Virus record (IMG/VR): IMGVR_UViG_3300024515_000012
Location: 1-48,390 of that record
Source of the DNA: a virus
Direction: 5' to 3' (one strand)
DNA: 48,390 nucleotides
Each line of letters starts with the position of its first letter. The stretch's first letter is position 1. Of this stretch, positions 44,706 through 48,390 are shown piece after piece. Under the pieces are notes generated by a model. It made no database searches. It was not told where the DNA came from and saw nothing but the letters and a program-made list of their open reading frames with translations. The position numbers and the translations under genes were made by a program.

Positions 44706-44728
44706 GGCCTACTTAGTAGGCCTTTTTT
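44706..44728 (+). terminator. Rho-independent terminator after gp19
   Basis: GGCCTAC (44706-44712), loop TTA, GTAGGCC (44716-44722) and six T. This is a perfect 7-bp, GC-rich stem with a T tract, directly after the gp19 stop. It would end the gp18-gp19 message; a new late box follows at 44762. Confidence 0.88.
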
Positions 44729-44761
44729 ATGAGTTTTCATTAACTACTCAGTTAATAACCA

Positions 44762-44771
44762 TAGATAAATA
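44762..44771 (+). promoter_or_regulatory. T4-type late promoter box, apparently leaderless
   Basis: TAGATAAATA lies after the gp19 terminator. The last A of ATAAATA (44771) is six bases before the A of the ATG at 44777, so transcription by the T4 late spacing would begin on the start codon. No ribosome-binding site precedes this ATG. Confidence 0.55.
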
Positions 44772-44776
44772 ATTGT

Positions 44777-45787
44777 ATGGCATTCTCATCTAACTTATTT
44801 TTATACAGACCCAGCAACGTGACGTTGAAAGACTATGCTCACGCAGCTCGTGTTTTTACGGACGATCAGTTTAGGCTTGCTCCTAAAAGTAAGTTTTTAT
44901 TTCATGTGGCATTTAACATTAATCAAGCTGCTTTAAAAAATATTGATCTTGTACAGCGTTATAGAAATGAGATTAATGTACTGGTAAAGTCGTGTGATTT
45001 GCCTAACTACAAAGTATCTATAGACACTCTTAATCAATACAACAGAAAAAAGAACGTACAGTCAACGCACAAATATGAACCTATCAACATTGTATTCCAC
45101 GATGATAATATGGGGCTAATTAACCAACTATGGCAAAATTACTACAGTTATTACTATGCTGACTCGACTAGTTCTTTAGATCCTAGTGCATATAAAAGAA
45201 ATGCAACAAGAAACAGTAACTACATTACAAAACCTTACGGCCTAGACAACGGAAGTACAGCACCGTTTTTTAATTATATTACAATTTATCAAATGGCTCG
45301 ACACGAATATGTCAGCTACACATTGTTAAATCCTGTTATTAATTCTTTTAATCACAATAAATTAGACTATGCAAACGGAAATGCTCCGCACGATTTTCAA
45401 ATGCAAATTGCCTATGAAGCAGTAGCTTACGGAAATGGAACCGTAACTGTTGGTGATCCAGAAGGATTTGGATTTGAACACTACGACCAAACTCCAAGTT
45501 CACTTCAGCCAGGTGATGGCGCAAGATCAGAGGGTTCTTCCTTTACTGGCGGATTGTCACTAAATGCACAGGAAGTTGCAAATACTGTTGCTTCACAACT
45601 TAACACATATCAAAATACAAAAGAAAATCAAAATACAGGTTTAACAAAAATTGTTTCGGCTGTGAAAACAACTCCCCAAACTGGCGGATTACAAAATTTT
45701 AGTTTCCCTCAAATTAATATTAATATCCAACAAAATAACAATACTATTGTTGCTAAACAAGTAAATCTCAACATTAATAACGGATAA
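44777..45787 (+). CDS. Tail-tube-like / baseplate tube structural protein (336 aa)
   Basis: MAFSSNLFLYRPSNVTLKDY, APKSKFLFHVAFNIN, VLVKSCDLPNYKVSIDTLNQ, KYEPINIVFHDDN and NAPHDFQMQIAYEAVAYGNG form a pattern conserved in cyanophage structural proteins. The DLP.Y......YNRK......Y.P..I.F.DD layout is that of the tube fold shared by gp19 and gp54. Length fits the T4 tube initiator gp54 (320 aa), but I cannot separate gp54 from another tube-like protein. The C terminus is Asn/Gln-rich (NININIQQNNNTIVAKQVN region). It has its own promoter box, and no ribosome-binding site. Confidence 0.65.
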   Translation: MAFSSNLFLYRPSNVTLKDYAHAARVFTDDQFRLAPKSKFLFHVAFNINQAALKNIDLVQRYRNEINVLVKSCDLPNYKVSIDTLNQYNRKKNVQSTHKYEPINIVFHDDNMGLINQLWQNYYSYYYADSTSSLDPSAYKRNATRNSNYITKPYGLDNGSTAPFFNYITIYQMARHEYVSYTLLNPVINSFNHNKLDYANGNAPHDFQMQIAYEAVAYGNGTVTVGDPEGFGFEHYDQTPSSLQPGDGARSEGSSFTGGLSLNAQEVANTVASQLNTYQNTKENQNTGLTKIVSAVKTTPQTGGLQNFSFPQININIQQNNNTIVAKQVNLNINNG

Positions 45788-45791
45788 TGAA

Positions 45792-46160
45792 ATGCCAACA
45801 AATTTACCTTTACAATCATCTGCTGACTCGGGTAACGAAGTAAAACAGTTCTTTGACAAGTACTATGTAAATCAAGTCAGCTTTCCAAGCAATCAGATTG
45901 ATGCAGTTGTTGGGTTTTTCTTACAACACGGTTTTGATCAAGAAAGTGCAAGAAGCACAGGTATTGTATTACTAAATCAAGCCAGAGAAGATAACGTTAA
46001 TGTTTTTGAATTAATTGATTCGTTAAAAGCATTAACTGATGTTCAGTTGAGTCAAGTAGTGGCTCAAATTCTCAATGCCTACAGAGAAAATATAAGTGTG
46101 TTAGGTTATCGTGTTGCTGGTGTCATTGACGAATACGAAAGCAGAAATATTTTAGTATAA
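45792..46160 (+). CDS. Conserved T4-like phage protein of unknown function (122 aa)
   Basis: The gene follows the tube-like gene after four bases. It is mainly alpha-helical by composition, with SFPSNQIDAVVGFFLQHGFD, STGIVLLNQAREDNVNVFEL and LSQVVAQILNAYRENISVLG. It resembles small conserved proteins beside gp4 in cyanophages. No Cys, no membrane segment and no catalytic motif are seen. A virion-assembly role is inferred from the flanking structural genes. Confidence 0.6.
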   Translation: MPTNLPLQSSADSGNEVKQFFDKYYVNQVSFPSNQIDAVVGFFLQHGFDQESARSTGIVLLNQAREDNVNVFELIDSLKALTDVQLSQVVAQILNAYRENISVLGYRVAGVIDEYESRNILV

Positions 46161-46161
46161 T

Positions 46162-46599
46162 ATGCCAGCGAAATTTGCCCGTGGAAAATTTAACATGACC
46201 CAACCAGAAAAGTATGTAGGAACAAAAATGCCTACATACAGAAGCAGTTGGGAATTTCAATTCATGAGATTTTGCGATACACATAAAAGTGTACAAAAAT
46301 GGGCAAGTGAAGCAATTAGCATCCCATATCGAGATCCGTTAACTGGACGCCAAACAATATATGTGCCTGATTTTTTTATTCAGTACGTTGATAAAAACAA
46401 CGTCATGCACGTAGAATTAATTGAAGTAAAACCTGCAAGCCAGACAATACTAGAACGTGTGGGCAAAAACAAATACAACCAAGCTCAGTATGTAAAAAAC
46501 CAAGCCAAGTGGGCTGCTGCAAATATTTGGTGCAAACAGCAAGGAATTAAGTTTCGTATCTTAAACGAAAATGATATGTTCCATAATGGTAATGCATAA
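46162..46599 (+). CDS. gp4: Head completion protein gp4
   Basis: TYRSSWEFQFMRFCDTHKSV, WASEAISIPYRDPLTGR, IYVPDFFIQYVD and HVELIEVKPASQT match the pattern of T4 gp4 (gp50) head completion protein. The E...PDFF...EVKP arrangement is that of a TnsA-like nuclease fold. The protein acts after packaging to make heads competent for tail joining. At 145 aa it is close to T4 gp4 (150 aa). It starts one base after the previous stop. Confidence 0.85.
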   Translation: MPAKFARGKFNMTQPEKYVGTKMPTYRSSWEFQFMRFCDTHKSVQKWASEAISIPYRDPLTGRQTIYVPDFFIQYVDKNNVMHVELIEVKPASQTILERVGKNKYNQAQYVKNQAKWAAANIWCKQQGIKFRILNENDMFHNGNA

Positions 46600-46606
46600 G
46601 TAAAGT

Positions 46607-47092
46607 ATGACTAAAAAACTTGAAGAATTATTAAACCTCCCCGAGAGCAAAAAAATTATCAAGGACGAGGAGAAAAAAGCAGCCAAAGCTGAAGTAAGCA
46701 AACCACAACCTTTTTTGCGAGATATTGCAGAATTTGACAAAATTAGTGCAGCTTTACCGCAAGTTAAAGGCCTGGGCGATGCAAGCGACAGCGAGTTTGA
46801 CGCTCTAGCACAAAGAGCTACAGATGCCTACGATGATCTTATGGATCTAGGTATGAATGTTGAAGCCCGCTATAGCGGACGTATTTTTGAAGTTGCCCAA
46901 GCAGCACTTAAAAACGCTATTGATGCTAAAGCTGCAAAGATTGATAAGAAGCTCAAAATGATTGAGCTACAACTTAAGAAACAAAAACTTGACCAGGAAA
47001 CTACTGAAGATAACGGTGTAAATCTCAGTGGTGACGGCGTAATTATTACGGATCGTAACAGCCTACTGGAAAAATTAAAGAATATGAAATAA
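46607..47092 (+). CDS. gp16: Small terminase subunit gp16
   Basis: YDDLMDLGMNVEARYSGRIF followed by EVAQAALKNAIDAKAAKIDK and KLKMIELQLKKQKLDQ gives the central coiled-coil pair expected of gp16 in T4-like marine phages. Length (161 aa) equals that of T4 gp16 (164 aa). The N terminus is Lys-rich and disordered-looking. gp16 recognises DNA and regulates the large terminase gp17 during packaging. gp17 is not in the window. It starts seven bases after gp4. Confidence 0.75.
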   Translation: MTKKLEELLNLPESKKIIKDEEKKAAKAEVSKPQPFLRDIAEFDKISAALPQVKGLGDASDSEFDALAQRATDAYDDLMDLGMNVEARYSGRIFEVAQAALKNAIDAKAAKIDKKLKMIELQLKKQKLDQETTEDNGVNLSGDGVIITDRNSLLEKLKNMK

Positions 47093-47095
47093 ATA
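47089..47095 (+). promoter_or_regulatory. T4-type late promoter box overlapping the gp16 stop
   Basis: ATAAATA overlaps the gp16 stop codon. Transcription would begin near 47101; the leader carries AGGA before the ATG at 47114. It would drive the prohead-type genes that follow. Confidence 0.5.
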
Positions 47096-47113
47096 TAGTA
47101 TCAGGATTATATT

Positions 47114-47734
47114 ATGAAATCATTTAAAGAATATCTAACAGAAAGCAAGAAAGTATACGAGTTTAAAGTCAAATTAGCCGGTGATTATAAAAAAGCAGGC
47201 GAAATGATTAAAACAGCTCTTGCTCAGTACAAAGTTGAAAGTTGCTCAGCAGGCAAGCGTTTACCTATTGCTGAAACTCATGCAGATTTCCCACATATCG
47301 CAAACACAAATGTTACAATGTTTGATGTTTGCACAGCTTACCCAGTTACTAGTCAACAAGTTAGAGCTTTAATTGCAGAAAAATGCCGTTGTCCAATTGA
47401 TAGCGTAAGAGTTCGTAATTTGGCAGAAGCAGCAGAAGATGAACTTAATCATGCAAACGATAACAAATCAGGTGAAGCATTGCTGAACAAAGAATACGAA
47501 ACAGAATCAGCAGGTCAAAAACTTGTTGGTGAAAAACAAAAAATGAGTTTGATAAAAGAGTTAATGAAAGACAAAAAGACTCTTGAACAATACAAAGGTG
47601 TCAATGATGCACTTCTAGCATCTAAAGCACCATCAGAATCTGTTGCGGCAGATACTGCAAAAGTTAATACAAAAAGCCCCGTTGGCAGCACGAAAGTTAA
47701 AAAGCCAACAGCTAAAACTGTTGGAGTAAAATAA
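47114..47734 (+). CDS. Putative internal head protein with prohead-targeting N terminus (206 aa)
   Basis: The N terminus MKSFKEYLTESKK closely resembles the capsid-targeting sequence of T4 internal proteins such as IPIII (MKTYQEFIAEA). LTE is a fitting cleavage site for the prohead protease gp21, which cuts after (L/I)xE-type motifs. The rest has a compact domain at residues 15-110 (VYEFKVKLAGDYKKAGEMIK; RLPIAETHADFP; CRCPIDSVRVRNLAEAAEDE) and a Lys/Ala-rich tail. A role inside the capsid is inferred from the leader; the domain itself is not one I can name. Confidence 0.6.
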   Translation: MKSFKEYLTESKKVYEFKVKLAGDYKKAGEMIKTALAQYKVESCSAGKRLPIAETHADFPHIANTNVTMFDVCTAYPVTSQQVRALIAEKCRCPIDSVRVRNLAEAAEDELNHANDNKSGEALLNKEYETESAGQKLVGEKQKMSLIKELMKDKKTLEQYKGVNDALLASKAPSESVAADTAKVNTKSPVGSTKVKKPTAKTVGVK

Positions 47735-48276
47735 TGAACTTTCAAGATTTATTGTTAAAAATAAAAAAAATAGACGAATCACCTTTAGCAGTTCCAATGG
47801 AACCAGTTGATAGTCCTTCAGATATTGAAGACATGGAAGAATGTGGTGATGACGGGATGAAACCATCAGGTAGCCCAACTAGTGTTATGCCTAGCAACGA
47901 TGACGATATACTAACTGGTGAATGCGGAGGCATGATGGATATGCCAGGTGCTAATAAACAACCAGACAGCGTTACAATGAATGTTAGCATGAACGGAAGT
48001 GGTGCTGGCGGCATTAAAGACCTATTAGATATACTACGTAACATAGAAAATGCTGGCGGACAAGACAGCGACGACGTTCTAGTAGGCATTGGCGCAGAAG
48101 AAGAGTTTGACAACTCTCCAAAGCCAACACAAGTTCCAACGCCAGACAGTGGTGATGACTTGCACCGTGAAAAAGATGAATACAAAAAAGCTAATGGCGG
48201 CGGAAATCCGATGCGTATGCACGAAACACTTGTTGCAAAATTAGCTGCCAAATACGAAAGTATTAAAGGAAACTAA
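47734..48276 (+). CDS. Acidic prohead-associated structural protein (180 aa)
   Basis: The start overlaps the previous stop (TAATG). The N terminus MNFQDLLLKIKKIDES again looks like a prohead-targeting helix. The body is very acidic and disordered-looking (DIEDMEECGDDG; DDDILTGECGG), with a conserved segment SVTMNVSMNGSGAGGIKDLL and a C-terminal helix LVAKLAAKYESIKGN. This layout matches acidic structural proteins near the packaging and capsid genes of cyanophages. A scaffold or internal-core role is plausible but not shown. Confidence 0.6.
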   Translation: MNFQDLLLKIKKIDESPLAVPMEPVDSPSDIEDMEECGDDGMKPSGSPTSVMPSNDDDILTGECGGMMDMPGANKQPDSVTMNVSMNGSGAGGIKDLLDILRNIENAGGQDSDDVLVGIGAEEEFDNSPKPTQVPTPDSGDDLHREKDEYKKANGGGNPMRMHETLVAKLAAKYESIKGN

Positions 48277-48277
48277 T

Positions 48278-48390
48278 ATGTCAACTCTAGCAGATCAAAT
48301 TCGTGAATTGCAAGCTCGATTAGAACAAATTAATGAAGAACCAGCACCACCAGAGCAAAGTGCAATGAATGTTGCATCGGGTAACATTCC
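48278..48390 (+). CDS. Unknown protein, 3'-truncated by the window edge
   Basis: An ATG one base after the previous stop opens a frame to the window end, giving MSTLADQIRELQARLEQINE and then a Pro/Glu/Ala-rich stretch. The first 20 residues form an amphipathic, coiled-coil-like helix. Only 37 codons are present, so no family can be assigned; position suggests a further head or scaffold-associated protein. Confidence 0.5.
   Translation, partial: MSTLADQIRELQARLEQINEEPAPPEQSAMNVASGNI

Noticed and set aside
47742-48251. 169-aa minus-strand frame opposite the acidic protein
   Set aside because: A shadow of an acidic low-complexity gene (Ser/Pro-rich antisense); the plus-strand gene has coupled starts and a conserved pattern.
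1-48390. tRNA genes, insertion sequences and integrase or attachment sites
   Set aside because: No cloverleaf-like stretches, transposase or integrase frames or terminal inverted repeats were seen by eye; gaps between genes are all under 100 bases apart from gp19-44777, which is 78 bases and explained.

Overview
The window is part of the late (virion structure and assembly) region of a large T4-like marine myovirus. Recognisable T4-type genes are gp13 and gp14 (neck), gp15 (tail terminator and sheath stabiliser), gp18 (sheath), gp19 (tube), gp4 (head completion), gp16 (small terminase) and gp1 (dNMP kinase). The low GC, the giant fibre-like proteins built from repeats, the poly-glycine adhesins, the many 2-oxoglutarate (2OG) oxygenases and the late-promoter boxes of type ATAAATA all resemble cyanophages and pelagiphages. 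No photosynthesis gene or other host marker is present, so the host cannot be fixed.

Layout. (1) 1-20831, plus strand: host-recognition and fibre module. It holds the 3' end of one giant structural protein, a second complete 3667-aa relative, two small structural proteins, three tandem glycine-rich adhesin-like proteins and a 209-aa accessory protein. (2) 20824-38708, minus strand: one tightly packed 21-gene array. It begins with gp14 and gp15, continues with a Nudix hydrolase, and then carries an 18-gene cargo block. The block holds ten 2OG-Fe(II) oxygenase-like proteins, four flavin-dependent tryptophan-halogenase-family proteins, two related proteins of unknown function that bracket the halogenases, a Cys-rich small protein and an SGNH-like hydrolase. 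(3) 38713-38734: a near-palindromic divergent late promoter between gp14 and gp13. (4) 38751-48390, mostly plus strand: gp13, gp1 behind its own sigma70-like promoter, a convergent HNH/zinc-finger gene, an enlarged gp18, gp19, a terminator, then a tube-like protein, gp4, gp16 and proteins with T4-type prohead-targeting N termini.

The most unusual feature is the cargo block. It is joined by start-stop overlaps to late tail genes, so it is probably expressed at the time virions are built. It carries no NRPS, PKS or flavin reductase. Its enzymes may therefore tailor a protein, a peptide or a small host molecule rather than complete a classical natural-product pathway; that is inference. Sampled 60-base rows of the cargo have visibly lower GC (14-19 of 60) than sampled structural rows (24-28 of 60).

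A second notable theme is protein architecture. Two small promiscuous modules, described in the findings, appear to have been inserted again and again into loops of unrelated domains in the giant fibre proteins. A third short module recurs in gp14, gp15 and gp18.
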